A DNA stretch of 64,000 nucleotides from Crocodylus rhombifer (lineage: Eukaryota; Chordata; Crocodylia; Crocodylidae), in NCBI GenBank assembly GCA_038503035.1, contig JAVSML010024594.1, forward strand, positions 274,367 to 338,366, read 5' to 3'. The notes beneath the pieces are model-generated. The model ran no database searches. It was not told the origin of the DNA and saw only the letters and a program-made list of their open reading frames with translations. Positions 26,206 through 40,121 of the stretch are shown piece after piece. Numbering within the stretch: position 1 is the stretch's first letter; each line of letters opens with the position of its first letter. The position numbers and the translations under genes were made by a program.

Positions 26206-27608
26206 GCCTTCAGGAGCACACCGCGCGGGGCCTTTCGGGCTGCGCTGTCAGCCAACTGATGCCAGCAGCTGGCATGGGGCCAGAAGTTAGATAACAGGTT
26301 TAACTATTTATGGCCAAGTCTCACTGACAAAATCCACGGCTGCAGGAGATACTCTGTCCTTTCCCCTTCCCCCCGCTGCAACGCGCACCACACCACGCGT
26401 CTGTCTTCGCCCTCAGGACCACTGGCTTGCTGGGAACCAGAGACCCGTTTCACAAACGGTTTTAAACCCCAGTGCAGATGGGTCGCCCCCAAGGGCAGGA
26501 TCCTGGCTTCCTGCTCAGAGCAACCGTCCGGCGGGCAGCAGCAAACCGGCTTCTCCAATGCTCTCTTGCATGCGGCATCAGGCCAAGCCTCCGGGACGAG
26601 CAGAGAAATGCTGTGAACTCACGTGGGAATAGCCGGTACGCTCTTACCTTGGCTGACACGTGGCCAGATACTAGTGGCAATGAGGCAGCCGGTAGCATTT
26701 TCACAGAGGGAAGAGCCCGCAGAAAACTGGCATCTGCCTTGCGTGAAAACTACTGAATGCCTCGCCTCCACTAGATCTTACTAATCGCCCTCACGTTGGC
26801 CAGGGGAGAAAGCACCTGTTCTCTGAGCGACAGCAACGCCCGGGACCGGGACCACTTTGTATCTGCCTGTTTGTACAAAGCTTGGCAAAGTGGCCCTGAC
26901 TACGTTCACGTCTGGGGCCTGCGAGCGCCTCTGCAACAAAACAATGGAGACCGGAGGTGGTGCAGGTATAAATTAAGTTAGTGCTTACGTGAACCTTTTA
27001 CCCCAGAGAGATCCCAGTGGCTTTTCCCAATGCTTGTGGCCCTTGCTGAAAGAGGTGGGTGACGCTGAGCCGTGGACCGAGCCAGTGCGAGTGCCCGGCT
27101 GTCGGTGACGTAACATCCCTCCGATGCAAAAGGAAACCCACGGAAATGGAGGAGAAGCATGCGCCAGCAAAGCTACTGAGACTAGCAGCTGAACCTAGCC
27201 ATAACGTGTGTGTAAGTGCCAGTGCCAGCTAATGCTTTCACGGAGCTGGCCCTTGGAGAGCACGAGGAACGGCTGCACAGGCTCGAAGAGAGCCCTCTCC
27301 ACAGACTCGCTGTCTGTGTATAAACAGTAACACCTCATTCTCTCTTCTACCTCATTAACTGAAACACATTAAAACAAGCGTGCATTGGGAGTAGAAAATG
27401 AGACTGTTAAACCAAGCTGATATAATCCCCATCAGCTGTGGGAAATGAGGACACATCCATTACGCTGAATCAACTGCGGTAACTCATTTACTGAAGACAG
27501 CCAGACCCCAAGAAAAGCACCCCTCTCCCCTGGACTCCTTTGCCATGTTCCCCCTCCAAACAGCTCAGGCCACGAACTGCTCTCTGCAGCCTACCATCTA
27601 TTTTAACC

Positions 27609-27835
27609 CAGGGCTGTCCAACTCCTATGGGGCCACACTGCACACAGGCCACACCGAGCATGCTGCGTGGACGCTCCCCCCTCTCTGCTGCACAGCACAA
27701 GAGCGGGTGCAATTCCTGCCCCGGATCCCCACCCCACTGCCCTGCCCTGCCCTGGGGCACAGGCAGGAAGGGGCAAGGGGGGCTTGGGGACTCTGGGTGC
27801 TAAGGCAGCCGAGCAATGGCCGGGGGACAGCCCCG
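27609..27835. mobile_element. hAT-type non-autonomous element (227 bp)
   Basis: Starts CAGGGCTGTCCAACTCC and ends GGACAGCCCCG, which are inverted copies over about 11 bp. Flanking octamers are TTTTAACC (27601-27608) and TCCTAACC (27836-27843), 6 of 8 matching. The interior is GC-rich (GGGGCCACACTGCACACAGG). It has no coding capacity. Confidence 0.65.
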
Positions 27836-29384
27836 TCCTAACCATGGCCAGACTGCACTTGCTTTCTTCCCACCTCTAGCACTTGCCCCACACACAATAC
27901 ATGCCCACCACTTCCACCAACGCTGGATCCTTCTGCATGGACCTTTCTGCCCCAGAAGTAACTTCTCAATGAGGAAGAGGAGCAGAGCTGTTTGCCAGTG
28001 TAGTTGATCTAGATTGCAATGAATATCCCAAAGCAGCACCGACGGCACCTGCAAACAAGTCCCAGCCTTATTCCCAAATGCAGAATTCACCTGGCTGTAG
28101 CCTTACTTGGCAATAGCGTGCTGCTGGCACTTATTGGAGGCTCCCCCCAACCTGAAAGCTAAATGCTGTTGCCTCAAGATGGACTCGCACCCCTTGCCTG
28201 ACCTGCCAGGCTCAGAAATAATGTCAGCCTAAGAAAAAAATACAATAAATGTGTGCACAGCGGAAAGACAAGCTACAAAACATACTGCAAGTAGAGCTGC
28301 ATCTACTGAGAGAGCTAGCACAGGACCACCAGCCAGCGTTTGCTGCAACGCAGGCAACTGGACCCGCCACAGCCTTCAGCACAGCTTTCTGCAAGGCTAT
28401 TGTTGTGTCCTATTTTTCTTCCCATGGACTCTCTCCACTCGGATGAGAGCTCATAAAGGAGCCAGCTAACGAACTGCCACCCGCGAGCCTCTGGTGGTTC
28501 AGCTGCCTCCAATGGGAGACCGAGTTAGCAGTGTCCCCGAAGGGTCAGGCCCTCTACTCAACAGCTACTCATCTTCTGGAGTCGGACCATCCACATTCGG
28601 CCCTATACCAGCATTATTAAGCTGGGAATTTTCCTGGGACGACCCATGTCTCTGGCCTTCCTACAAAAGGAAGCTGAACGGGGCTCTGAGGAGCAAGGGG
28701 GGATTTGACTGCTGCTGGGGAGATAAAAACGAATCAACTTCCAGAGTGAAGTTGGTGATAACAAGGTGCCGGTGTAACAGAGCTTGAAGCGCACCTCCGT
28801 CCCCAGCCGGCCCTGCCCCGGCCCTGTCTGCAAAGACAAGCTCTGCCCAGGTGCGACAGGCCCGCCGACACCTTGCCTCTCTTTCCGAGGAGCCGAGCGG
28901 TCCTGGCTGACCCCCGGTGCGCGGACGGTTCCTGGACCCGGAGAGACGGGGTCTCAGCAATGCAAATACCAGTGGCTCTGGGTCCCGCTTTTGTCCTTTA
29001 GCCTGCTAGTGCCTCTGGTGCAGCAGGCAGGGGCTCCTTTTGTTTTACTGCAGCCTAATTGCCAAGAGCTTTAGAGTAAGAAGGTAAAGGATCAATACTT
29101 TAGTGCTGGGAGGAAGGCTACTTGGTAGCTATAATAATATTTCAGATCTTCTAAATGAATCATAGCCATTAGAGAGCCGTTACTTCTGACTGCAACCTAC
29201 TTTGAATAACGTCTAGACTCAGCTCACCAGGCCTAGGCCCTAGACACAAGCCTCCGAGACGTAACGAGGCACAAGGCACACCAGGGCTGAAGCGGCAGCG
29301 TCCAAAGCCTGCGCTGGCATCTGAATGGGGCCCGTGAAGTCTGTCTAACCAGCACGACATGTGCAACAGAATCACAAAGAAGCA

Positions 29385-29480
29385 GGCATTTAAAGTGACA
29401 TCTGTTGGATTAATTAGCTGTGTAATTAGCCTCCCCTCTGTGGAGACAGCCTTTGTTACTGTTGCTGGAAACTTCCCCAG
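29385..29480. promoter_or_regulatory. Candidate enhancer with two TAATTAGC homeodomain sites
   Basis: Two exact TAATTAGC octamers at 29411-29418 and 29423-29430 lie 12 bp apart, in direct orientation, within unique sequence. This spacing suits paired homeodomain binding. Function is inferred. Confidence 0.35.
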
Positions 29481-29485
29481 GTGAC

Positions 29486-29504
29486 TTTTTTTTTTTTTTT
29501 TTTT
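29486..29504 (+). repeat. T19 homopolymer
   Basis: Nineteen consecutive T directly followed by AAACC. It could be the A-tail of a minus-strand retroposed sequence, but no retrocopy is recognised to its right. Confidence 0.9.
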
Positions 29505-30234
29505 AAACCATCATTCTTGGAGCAGGAGAAAGAACAGGAGGAGCGAGCGGGGCAGGGACGCTCGGGAGACGGGCAGCGCACCCGTACGGCACAGATACCA
29601 GCAGACGGCACGGCAGAGCGACCGGCAGCAGGGCAGGAAACGTTACCTCCTTCCCCAAGCACCCCGGGAACGAGGGGCATGAAAGCACCAGGCCTCACGA
29701 GCTGCCGGCAGAGCCTGACTCCTCTCTCCCCGATCCTCCTGCTGCCTGGGACTGGCTGCCTCGAGCCCGTGAGAAGGAGCGTCTGACGGGCACGGAGCCG
29801 GCAGACGCAAGAACCGAGGATGCCGATTCTGGGGGGGCGGAAAGTCATCAACTCAGCCCCCACGCCCTTGCACGGCGCTGCTCCAACCACAGCTGGGATC
29901 TGGCTAATGGCTGGGACGGCGCGAAAAGCCAGGGCCTGGAGGCCGTCTCCAACCCAGACGACTGGAAGAGGAGTCTCTGTAACAACCCTCCTTGCTTGGT
30001 TGTTTTTAAAGACAGCACAGGGAGAAAGAAGGGGTGAAGCAAGACTTCACTTTGTGGTGGGTAGCAAAAGAAAGGTGCTGCGAGATGGCTCGGACAGAAA
30101 TCAAGAAAGCACCTACACTGACTTTTACCCCAAATGCATCCCTGGAGCTTCTCCCTGGTCTGCGCCTTGGCAGGAACATCTGCGCTGCTCTGCTGCCCCG
30201 GCAGGGTGGGGACGAGGAGCCATCCTGCGCACAG

Positions 30235-30420
30235 GGGAAGTGGAGAGATTCACAGCGGGAAACTATTTGGTCAAACCAGCCAGTTCAGTCAGTCAAGAGC
30301 AAATTGGATGCTTATCTTGCTGGGATCCTATGACCCCAGCTGACTTCCTGCCCTTTGGGCAGGGGGCTGGACTCGATGATCTCCCGAGGTCCCTTCCAGC
30401 CTATGAAATCTGTAAAATCA
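30235..30420 (+). mobile_element. CR1 LINE 3' end
   Basis: Includes CAAATTGGATGCTTATCTTG, CTGGGATCCTATGACCCC, GGGGCTGGACTCGATGATCT and GTCCCTTCCAGCCTATGAAA, the canonical 3' end of crocodilian/turtle CR1 elements. It is relatively well preserved, so a younger copy than the one at 5440-7140. Confidence 0.85.
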
Positions 30421-33400
30421 GTATTTATTGCCTTTTACTCCTGTTGGGCCCTGCTGCAGTGGTATAGCCGAGGCTAACTCTCAGACAACTGGGGTATAAC
30501 TCACGGCCTAATTTGCTTTGCAGAACCGGATAGAAACCAGTGATGCACGAGAGGAGAGGAACCCCGAGTCCTTCAGCGGCTGACCGGGCTCACAGCTAAG
30601 AAAAGCATCTCCAGCCGTTAACGCTTCATACAGATCACAGAGTGAGCGCTGAAGCCTGCATGCCATTTTCAGTGACTTTTCACTGCAATTAGTGCACGGA
30701 GCACTGTCCAAAGACCGAACGAATGCCCACCTTGGGAGACTGCACAGGATACGGAAGCAGCTGCAAAGTGGCGCTGCTAGCAAACCGCAACAGGAATCAA
30801 AAGCCAAGTTCACATGGCACCGAACCCACTTAGTGGAACGTACTCGAGGGCCTGCCTGGTACCGAAAACGGCCATTAAGAGATGGCCACTTGGAAGAGCA
30901 GGGACAAATCCACGCCTGTGATTTAAAGAAAGTGCGATTAACTCCATGGGACCAGGATACCAACCAACTTCTAGAGGAGCAGAGCACAAAAGGCTCAAGC
31001 TCCGACGACATCAGAGGCTGAGGGGTTAATAAGTACATACATACAAGCAGGGGAAGAGCATGAAAGGGCAAACCCCAGCAAAATTGCCCCGTCCTGCTGC
31101 CTGCAGGTGTTGGAGCTCGTATTTTGGCATGACCACTGTTACCTTCCAGGTAAAACGAATGAAGTTGTTTTCCCAGACAGAAGAAAGGAGACGAGCAGTA
31201 ACACTCCAGGCAGCATCTCTCAAGCCTGTCATTTCGCACGATGCAAGAGAGGCACGTGACAGCACGGCCCCGGCCCACTTGTTTGGAGCTCTGGAATAAC
31301 GAAGCAGATGGAAACGGATGAGTCTAGATCTTCTGAGCAGACTAGATGCCGAGCAGATGGCTCACAGCCCTCACATGCTCAGAAGTATGCATCTGTATGT
31401 GCCTACTTCAATGTCGTATGCGTACCGGTCTCCCTTCACCTCTGAGAGCTGCCCCGGCCGTGGGTGTCCAAGCGGGTTCGGGGATAAGGCTGTCCGACGC
31501 CACACCCCGCACAGCCCAAGTCACCCGAGGAGAACGTCTCTGCGGTCGTAGTCTGAGCAAACAACTGTGCACCACCGCATCCCTCTGCGCTGGCTTCACG
31601 CTCCTGCGGCGGACTTGACACACTCGCTTGCTGCAAGAAAAAGCAGCAGACGTGGAGAAAGCCCAGAGCTCTTCTCACCTGGCCCAGGGTCCCAGAGCAG
31701 GTGCCTGATGACCCCAGCAGCTACCACAATCGTCAGATGATTTCTCCGCTGCTCGTTACCAATGCTGATGAATCATGGTTTAATTGGTCTGTCCGAGGAG
31801 GCTGCCCTACTTCCACTCCCCTTCGCATGGCGACGGCTGGCGCTGACAGCGCTACTCGAGCCCGACTCTGGCAGAAGGGAGATCCCTGCCTCCAGATGTG
31901 GCATGGTTGGGCAAACAGGTAATACCTTGTTTGCGGAGTTTAAGCAAATGTTGACTAACACTGAAGCGTTAACTTGAGCGAAGGCTGGCTCAGCCCACGG
32001 GGAGGTGCCTTCCGGGGTCATCTTGCACCCCAGTCCCGATGCCTAGTTGCGGTGCTGGTACCCAAGGCCCTGGGATGGGATGCAAGGCCCTCTAAGCTAC
32101 TCCATCCCCACACACTCTGGCTCCCGTGATATGAAGAGAAACCAAGATCGAAGAGTTGTTTAGCGCTGAAGTTGTGAAGTGATTTTGCAGAGGGAATGAA
32201 AGAACCTCTTCTAACTTAACTTTCAGTGTTTACCCGCCCTTAAATAAATAGTTTGGCTGGAGTGCTAAACCTTGCTCGGCAGCTTAGGGTTGAATTCACT
32301 TGAACAAGTTGGAAGGCTGGATGGGACACCTCTGTCACAAATCCCGACTTCTGGACTCGTGATGGCTTGTTCCTGTTACCACTGCAGTCCCTCTGCTCTC
32401 TTGTTGTAGCTTTTGTTTTAATCGAGTTAGTATTCAAGCTGTTTCTTTCCTAGGATGCTGGCCGGACGTGCTTGGGGACACACTAGGAGGCAGCAAAGCA
32501 GAGACGTGATCGCCGCGCAGACTTGTAAACCAAGCGGACGAAGCCACGTGAAAGACCGAGCAGGCGGTTCTGTGGTCTCACTGCTCTCACTTCCACCCAA
32601 GGAGCAACATCACAGTAGGAAGCTGTTGATTTTTACTGATATTTCTGTATCAAAAATGCCAAGTGCAGCAGCTTACTTCACTGCCAGAGCAGTCTGTCGC
32701 TGAGCATGAGACCAAGGGGAGGTTTCTGAAAGGGTTAAGTGAATCACGTATTTTACTTGAATTTAAGCTCCTTAACGAGTCCCAAAGGACAGGAAAGTAG
32801 GACTGAACTGCAGGGTATTTACTGCAGGGTCGGTTGCTGCTCGTAACCGCCCTTACGCTGAACACGCCGCGATGCAGATGCTTCTCCTTTGGGTCCGGGC
32901 TCCGAGGCGGTGGGTCACCTGTCGGCCTGGAAGAAGGTGCGAGGCTCGCTGGCGTCGGAGACGCACCCTGTGGGACTAGGCCAGACTGGCCCGGGATTCA
33001 CCCCAGCCCAGGTACAGTTCAGGTGATGCTCCCGCTGTGAGCGGCAGCTTGTTCTAGACTCGAGTTCGCTTGTCCTGGGGCCACACTGCAGTTCTCATAA
33101 CCCACAATGACTGAACGCTGGCAGATTTCAGCGGAAGGTCTCAAGCACTTTCACCTCACAGGGGATTTATAAAGGTGGGCTCACTCCACTACGGTCCTGC
33201 TGGAATTTAAAGATCTTGCAGGAAACTTTTTACAGTTACAACTCCTGACACACACGGCACGATGCCCGAGCCGGAACCGGGGTGCTTTGGATGCAGCGCA
33301 GCATGGCGGAGAAGGCTGCAAAAATCAAACAGCCAAGCAGAGAGTAAGTCAAGGTGGACGTAGCTGGACTCTCCTGGGCTGGGCAGGACGGATGCTACGT

Positions 33401-35619
33401 GGCCAGCTCCATGTTCCAAGAACCCCAACAAGACAGAGAGGGAAGAAAGTTTAGGGGAAAAGATGCCAGCCTGTTCCCACTTGCCATCCAGCCCCATCAC
33501 CCAGGGGTGACAGGCCTTCCTGTGGCAGCTCTACACAGCCTGGGGCCAGACCTGGTCCCTAGGGCTCGGGCAAAGCAGTCACTGAGCTCGCACCACCCAA
33601 GGGTTGGGTCTCCCCAAATCCCACCTCTTCCGCCATCGGTTCTTCACCTGCCCCTCCAGACAGCGAGGCCAGTGCCAGCTCCCTACTCCCTGCTCAGTGC
33701 CAGCTCAGGGGGCTTCAGTTTCCTCTTCTCTCCAGTCTTTCATAACTTTGGCCCAAAGGCAAGAAAAAAAATGTTAATTTTCTAAGTTTCTTTCCTTTTA
33801 AAAAAAAACTTTTACGTGAACCAAACTTGGCCCTAAGGCCCCTGCCTGGGGAAGCACAGCACCATTCAGAGACTTTGAGTCCCAGGGTCCCAGGGTAAAG
33901 TCTACTGCCAACAAAAAAACCAAACCAGCACTGGATGAGAGTCACTTCTTGCATGGAACGAAGCAAACGGTGTCACGCTCGGCTCGGCGACACTGATTTG
34001 TAAGGGGAACGAACAGTAACTGCATTTCCATAAGCAGACAAATTTTCTCTTCTCTAGCCTGCGCTCTACTGGGAATAAAAGCACTGATGCTGAGGCCAAG
34101 AAATTTTGGATGAGCAGCCACTACTTGAATGAGAGGCCTCTAAAGACAAGCAAGGGGCAGCAAGAAGTCACTGCTGGTGATTTAGAAAACAGGAATCTTT
34201 TCTGAGCCAGGACAACCCGCGGGCCAAGCTGACGTGAGCGTGCGCCCCGCGGGCCGGGCCGTGGGAGGGCGCTGCTCAGTCACTACAGCCCCGGCGTCAC
34301 TTTTTGCAAGAGCAGAGGCTCAGACTTCAGTCATTTGGGCCAGCTCCAAGCTGAGGATTTCCTTTCTGCGTCCTGAGCAGCTCTCTGCGATTCTCTGACT
34401 GATTCTCCCCGTCTTCTCGTCCCAAACTGTTGTGTAAAGCTTGGAGAAATAGCTGCCCTTCAAGTGGGGCTTGCCATGACTACTCACTTGCAAAGCATGT
34501 GGAACCGCTCTGCTGCCAACGAATTCGACAGAAAGAGCTGGCTTCGATAATGCAGGAAAGGCCGCTCTTGGCAACAGCACCGACCGCGCACCATCGGCAG
34601 GTGAAAGCCCCGAGGAAGGACGTCCCTGGTCTTCTCTCCGAGGACTTTTCTGATGCCCACCCCAGGGTCTGAGCACTTGTCTCTCAGGAGCGCCGCCGGC
34701 CCCTGCACGGCTCCTGCAACCTCGTACCCAATGTTCAGTTCTCTCTTTTGGTGAAACAAACTGACTAAGAGAAAAAACAGTACAAGGAGGAAGCCTCCAA
34801 AACAACAAACCTCCCACAGAGCATCCAGGAGATGCACAGCCATGCTGCGGTCCCTACAGAAAACAAGACCATGACAATTGGTTTAGACCAGTTCCTCCTT
34901 TGAATAAACAGGAGCAATTAAAGATCAGCTAATTAGCAACTAGCTCTGCAACAGGCTCCGAGCTTCCACAGCGCTCTGCACGCAGACAGCAGCGCCACGC
35001 CCGCCTCCAGCCGGCAGGTCTCCAGCGCGGCACCCGGGCAGCTAGGCAATAGCGCGGAGGGAAGGAAAGGAAAGGAAAGTCTGGTGGTCAACGCCACAGG
35101 CGCCGACTGAATCGTTTCCCCCAACTTATAACGAAGACGCTCTACATGCAACCGCTCCCGGGCAGCGGGTCATCTTCGGTCCCCTCCTGCTTCCCCCTTT
35201 GCCGAGGGGCGAGTTACCAGCTGCGAAGGTCGGGAAGACTCGGGATGTGCTTGTGCCCTGCGGCACACACGCCAGGCAGCGCACTCCTCTGGCGGCCCCC
35301 AAACCAGGCCCTTGGTGCTCTGATAGGAGACTTGTAGATGACCTGCTTTAACGCCTGCCGTGGGATGCGGTCAGCCTTGGCTCCTGCTCAAGGGGACAAA
35401 TTCCTTTCAAAATCTTCCCCCTACTGACCCTTTCCCTGCAGATAACCGCTTTGCCCCAGCTCTCTCCTAGTGAAAGTACCCACGCATCCAAGCTGCCCGC
35501 GTACTGCTCCTGACCCCCACGGGATCGCACGCAGCAGTCAGACCAGGCCTTCGCCGAGCCGTCTGGGCAAAAACTGCTGACCAAGACGACGGGTTTAATA
35601 GGCAAGCAGCTGTCATATG

Positions 35620-35930
35620 GCACCGTGCCCCGGCCCTGCTCGCTCCCTCCAAAGCGGCCGCGCGGCGGTGCCGGCTCGCAAGCTCACCCTGGCTGCGTCA
35701 GCGGAGCCCCTGCACGTCTCCAGCAGGGCTGGCCGATCTGCGGCGCGGACGCAGGGCCGGCCCTGGCGGCCTCCGTGCCCGTGGCACACGGCAGAGCGGG
35801 GAGAAAGCAGGGAACGCAGGAAAGGCAGCAGAGCAGCCACGCAGCTCCGGGCTGGGGATAGGAGGCAGAGCAGGAGACGGGGAAGGGGAAGGGGACTGGA
35901 GTGGGGGTGGGAAGCGCAGCCCCCTCCCAG
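35620..35930. promoter_or_regulatory. CpG-island-like region in the large intron
   Basis: High density of CG dinucleotides, including GCGGCCGCGCGGCGG and GCGGCGCGGACGC. It may be an alternative promoter or an orphan CpG island. Long overlapping ORFs here are an effect of GC content. Confidence 0.4.
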
Positions 35931-38900
35931 GTGCAGAGGCAGTTTGACCGCAGTCCCGTCCCCTTCCACTGCTCCTTGTCCAGCGCACTCATTTGCACCG
36001 GACACAAGCCCCTCAGGCAAGTACGTGGGGTGCAGGACCACCACAAGCAGCTGGAGACCCAACAGCCTTTGGTCCCCATGTGCTGAATTGCCCGCAGAAG
36101 GCCCCGGCTGTGCCCAAAGCACTGACCACGCAGATCCCCCCCCAACATTTCACCAGAAGGGCCTCGCTTCTGGTGAACCTGAACTAAATTTGGAGGAAAA
36201 GTTGCTATCTGTGCACGCTCAGGTTTCTCACTCTGCTGCTGACACCAGTTACCTCAGAAACACTCTGCACTTTTCATCCAAAAATCTCCCCGCACTTCAG
36301 AAAAAGGAGTTCGAGCATTACCGCCCCCATTTCACCGAGACGGCCATTCAGCAAGTCAGCAGCAAAGCCAGACAGAGCCCATATCTCGACTCCCAGCCCT
36401 GCCTTCTCGAGCAGACCTTGGCGCTTCAACTAGAGGAGAAGGGTCTCACACTGTTAACTACGGCCCGAGAACCAGCACGTTTTCTTCACTCCTCCTCAAA
36501 TATTTAAACTGAAACAAAGGTGAGCATGGGCACGTTCTGGGTTTGAGCATGGGGCAAAGGGAAGGAGACCACAGTGGTGAAACAGAGGGGCGTTTCACTG
36601 CCTGCTCTTGGCACCAGGCTGCCCTGGGGTTTCAGCGCCCGTCTGGGCTTTATGGCGCGGGGGAAGTTCGTCAGACCTTCCCCGGTTCTCGATGCCCGTG
36701 AGAAGCGCCGATGGAAACACCGGTCTCGGAGCCCCCCCATGTCACTGGTGCTTTGCGGGGAGAAGCGAATGCAACGCACCCGACGCTGGGGGCGAAGCTC
36801 CAACTCGCTTCATCGTCCCCCAACGTCACCGGATGCTCTTCCCGGGGAGGACTCAGAGGGCCGTCACGAGGTCTTGGGATTGCATTTTCAGCAGCAAGTG
36901 GCAGAGCGGGAAGTGGCTCTTGGGCAAGCCAAGCAGCCAATAACACGCGATTTAAAAGGAAAATGGCAGAGTAAGGAGGATTGTGTGTGTGATAAGCCTA
37001 GTGCGTGCTCTCACCCAGGCAGCATCTGGAGAGGATTTTCTCCAGCAGACAGGGAAGAACTCGATTACATCCAGTTAACTGTGCTCTAAACTGATTATGC
37101 ATGTGCCAGGCTAATGGATTACATTAGCAAGAGGAAAAATAACATCCAATCAATCTCAATTTACTGCAGACCACACCAAGGTCTGAGAGAAGAGAAACTG
37201 GTCCATGAACCACCCCCACTCCTACTCCTCTCAAATGCTTCAGTTGTCAAGGACCCGTGGCATCAAAGCCACTCTCGGCAGAGGAAGGGCCAGAACAAGA
37301 CCTTAGTGAATGGGTCCATCCGCAGCCACCTTCTTCCATGAAACCCAGCGCCGGGGTAGCGCACGCTAGGCTGGGCCTTGCAGCCTCCCTGCTCCTTGGA
37401 CAGCCCAACAGTTACTAAAGTGGAGCAACACAAATCAAAGTTCACAGTGAAGTGGGTTGGGGGCATCTCAGGGCAGTCGAGTCCATCCCACTACTGCAAG
37501 CACCGTGGGTGTGCAACACCCGTGACGTTCATACACCTGCCCTGGCAGACGGGCGGACGCCAGCAGTAAGTATTTGAAACCAAAGCAGTTTCTGCCTCTG
37601 CCTGGGGTTTTACGGGAACTTTTACCTCAGAGGCAAAGAACATTGTGATCATTTTAAGGAGCATCCGGGGCTTCCACTGACTCCACCGCGTGCCCGTCAC
37701 AACGAGCTCCCTCTCCCTGCCCCGGGGACGGTGTTTCCTAAACCAACTCCTGAAACAGCTCCTGCCGCCTCCTCTCTTTGCAGCTTTCCTCTTCCCAGGG
37801 TGCGGGGCACAAAGCTGTCGTCTTCACTACTTTTCCCCCCAAAGAGCACAGCAAAACCAGAAAATCTGAACTAAGAATTTAAGAATTTTTTTTTTAAGTG
37901 TGGCAACTCCCTTGAGACATTGGGGGGTGGGGTGGGGATATAAATCTAAAAATTAAATAAGTACTTTTTCTTGTTCAGAACCAATAAAACCATCTAAACA
38001 GACTATTAAAGTTTAGACATGCTGATGCTTGACTCCCGAAAACAGAACTGCCTCCCAGATACCTTCACCCAGCCCCTGGGGCTCCACCTTGCCCGACTTC
38101 CAGCCTCAATTCATCCTCATGTATTTCTTCTTTCAACTTCCATGAAAGAGGACATATGGAAGCAAAGAGCTAGGAGAGGATTTAGTCATCTTGGCAGCAG
38201 AGCTCACAGGAGCCCGGTGGCGCTTCCCAGAGAGTCCGGTCAGAGTTAGCAAGGACTCCAGCTGCCGGGGTGAGACCAGCCGGCCGCGCCATCCCACCGC
38301 TTCCCCTTTCCTCCTGGACATCCTCGTCGTGGTCCATCTCCTGAAAAACTGCATGCATTCACACCAGGCATGCTTCCCTCCTCAGCGTGACGGGGGCTAT
38401 ACAAGGTCTGAACTCACCTGACGTAAGAAAATAGTGCTCAAACAGAAAAAGAAAGCAAGGAAGAGCAAGGAGAAGAAAAGAAGATACAGGATACAAAACG
38501 GGAGTGCTTGAAGTCTATAAAAATATTGAACAGCTCTTTAGATATCAGGGAAGGAAGGGAGAAAAAGATAATACAAAAATTGAGCAAAATGAGAAGACAG
38601 CAAGAAAGACAGGGCATGTGTGAGTGGAAGGTATGTGCAGCGAGCCTGCTTAGATTTATGGCATTTTGTACCTGACTGTTCATACTAAAGCCATTATGGG
38701 ATGATTAGAGAAAAAGGTGAAGCTTTAAGTCCAGTGAAAATCAATAGAAACGTCTGGAGCAATTCTGCAGCGCGAGTGAAAGGACTATTTACTGTATCCG
38801 GCGCTCCTCTTGGGTTACAGCCCACAGGGTTCAGAGAGGGTGGCCACGGGGGAGCAGTAGCAAGGCAGGGCAGGAGAAGGTGCTTACAGGGAGGACAGAA

Positions 38901-39624
38901 AATTGGAGACAAGTGGGGGAAAGACAAACCGAGATGGCGGTTGTGGGCCAATTCTTAGCACGCGTGGCGAATGGAAGGCCAAGACGGGCAGAGCGCCTCT
39001 CGTCAACAACGTGCACATCCAGGCAGAACTTGTCTTCCCTCCTTTTTGCCCTCTTCCACATGTAGGCTCAATCAGCAGTTTAAATTACAAACCACCAGCC
39101 CTATCCAAACAGTGCAAAAGAAACGGGAGCTTGCCCACATGCCTTCTGCATGCCAGCACGACCACACAGCGCTAGGACGGGAGCAGCGGTCTCCAAGTTT
39201 TGCGGGCACAGCCTCAGAGGCACGGCCCTTCCCGGATCGGTAATGGAGAACAGTGCTTTGGACCAAGATACTCAGCAGTGATGCTGCTTTTTGGATGGTC
39301 GACATGACACGTCTTACTGGACTAGGTCTTCAGGTGACAGAGGCTCAGCACCTCCTGAAAAATCAGATCCACTTAAGGCACCTCAAAATGGATAATCCGA
39401 ATTGCTAGTCACTCCTGAAAAGCCTGGCCTGAGGAGTCGAGAACTCAAGGGAATTGCTAGCAAAATGCAAGCTGAGGAGATGAATGATACCAGCTGGCTG
39501 GATCCCGCTTGCAAGAGACTAAGGCCAAATCCCCTCCAAGGATTTAAGCTCCCTCTCTACTCTGGTTCAAAACAGTTTCTTAGACGTTTCCCCACAAGGA
39601 AAAGTTAGAGAAGCCATCCCTTAC

Positions 39625-40121
39625 CTTGTAGAGCTTCAGGCTCGCCTCATGCCTGGAGTTAACTGTATGAAGACGCAGCTTCTCCAGACTATTAGTGTAG
39701 TAGTCGCAGGCATTGCACTTGAGATGTACAGGGTTCCCAATGGCCACACACTTCAGCCGCCACTCGTTGGCCTTGCCACCCTCTTTGATGTGTGCTACCA
39801 GCTGGTATTTCTGCACATGCTTGTCCGTCTTACAGTGGAGCTGGAAGTTTGCCTTGAGCTGCGTGTTGTAGCGGCACAGCTTGCACTGGTACGAGTCCCC
39901 CATCACCGCCTTCCACTCCTCCTCGGGGAGGCTGCGCTCCACGTTCATGTGCAGCCCCAGCATGTCCAGGTTATCGGTAGTGAACTTGTTGCACACGGCA
40001 CACTGGAAGAGCTTCAGGGAAGGATCGTTCGTTTGCGTGAAGCTCTCGCCCAGGTTCATCAGCTCCTCGGACACCAGCTGCCCGCCCCCCAGCCGCATGT
40101 CCAGGGGGATCTCTCCACCCA
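39625..40121 (-). CDS. ZFHX3: ZFHX3 second coding exon (residues 910-1075)
   Basis: The exon starts after the acceptor TTTGTGCAG with TG, which completes the Val codon begun in the upstream exon. It then reads [14 protein letters not shown] and ends SLKLYK before the donor GTAAGG, so 497 nt leave phase 0. It carries three C2H2 zinc fingers: FQCAVC, YQCKLC (ending KTDKH) and LKCNAC (ending VNSRH). All match mammalian ZFHX3 nearly perfectly. The Met at residue 918 (LDMRLGG) falls where the short mammalian isoform, which lacks roughly the first 900 residues, would begin; that use here is an inference. Reading past the donor gives 14 residues and a stop. The polypyrimidine tract before the acceptor is strong. 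Confidence 0.97.

Larger units (their letters stand above)
406..39624 (-). other. ZFHX3: Large ZFHX3 intron (39.2 kb)
   Basis: Bounded by donor GTAAGG (39624) and acceptor CACAG (406). It contains CR1, hAT, L2-like and hairpin repeats listed separately, several CpG-rich patches, and AT-rich islands that may be regulatory. I recognise no gene within it. Stretches such as 406-4640, 7150-9860, 10570-13880, 14140-15690, 17100-18820, 19600-22500, 23780-25550, 30430-35600 and 36000-39600 show no identifiable feature beyond ordinary unique-looking intron sequence, apart from the short sites listed. Confidence 0.9.

Noticed and set aside
29820..30467. 215-codon plus-strand ORF
   Set aside because: Its 3' part is the CR1 3' end at 30235-30420, so the frame is fortuitous.
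30508..31278. 256-codon minus-strand ORF
   Set aside because: Cys/Ser/Leu-rich composition without recognisable domain, in intronic sequence, with no splice or promoter support.
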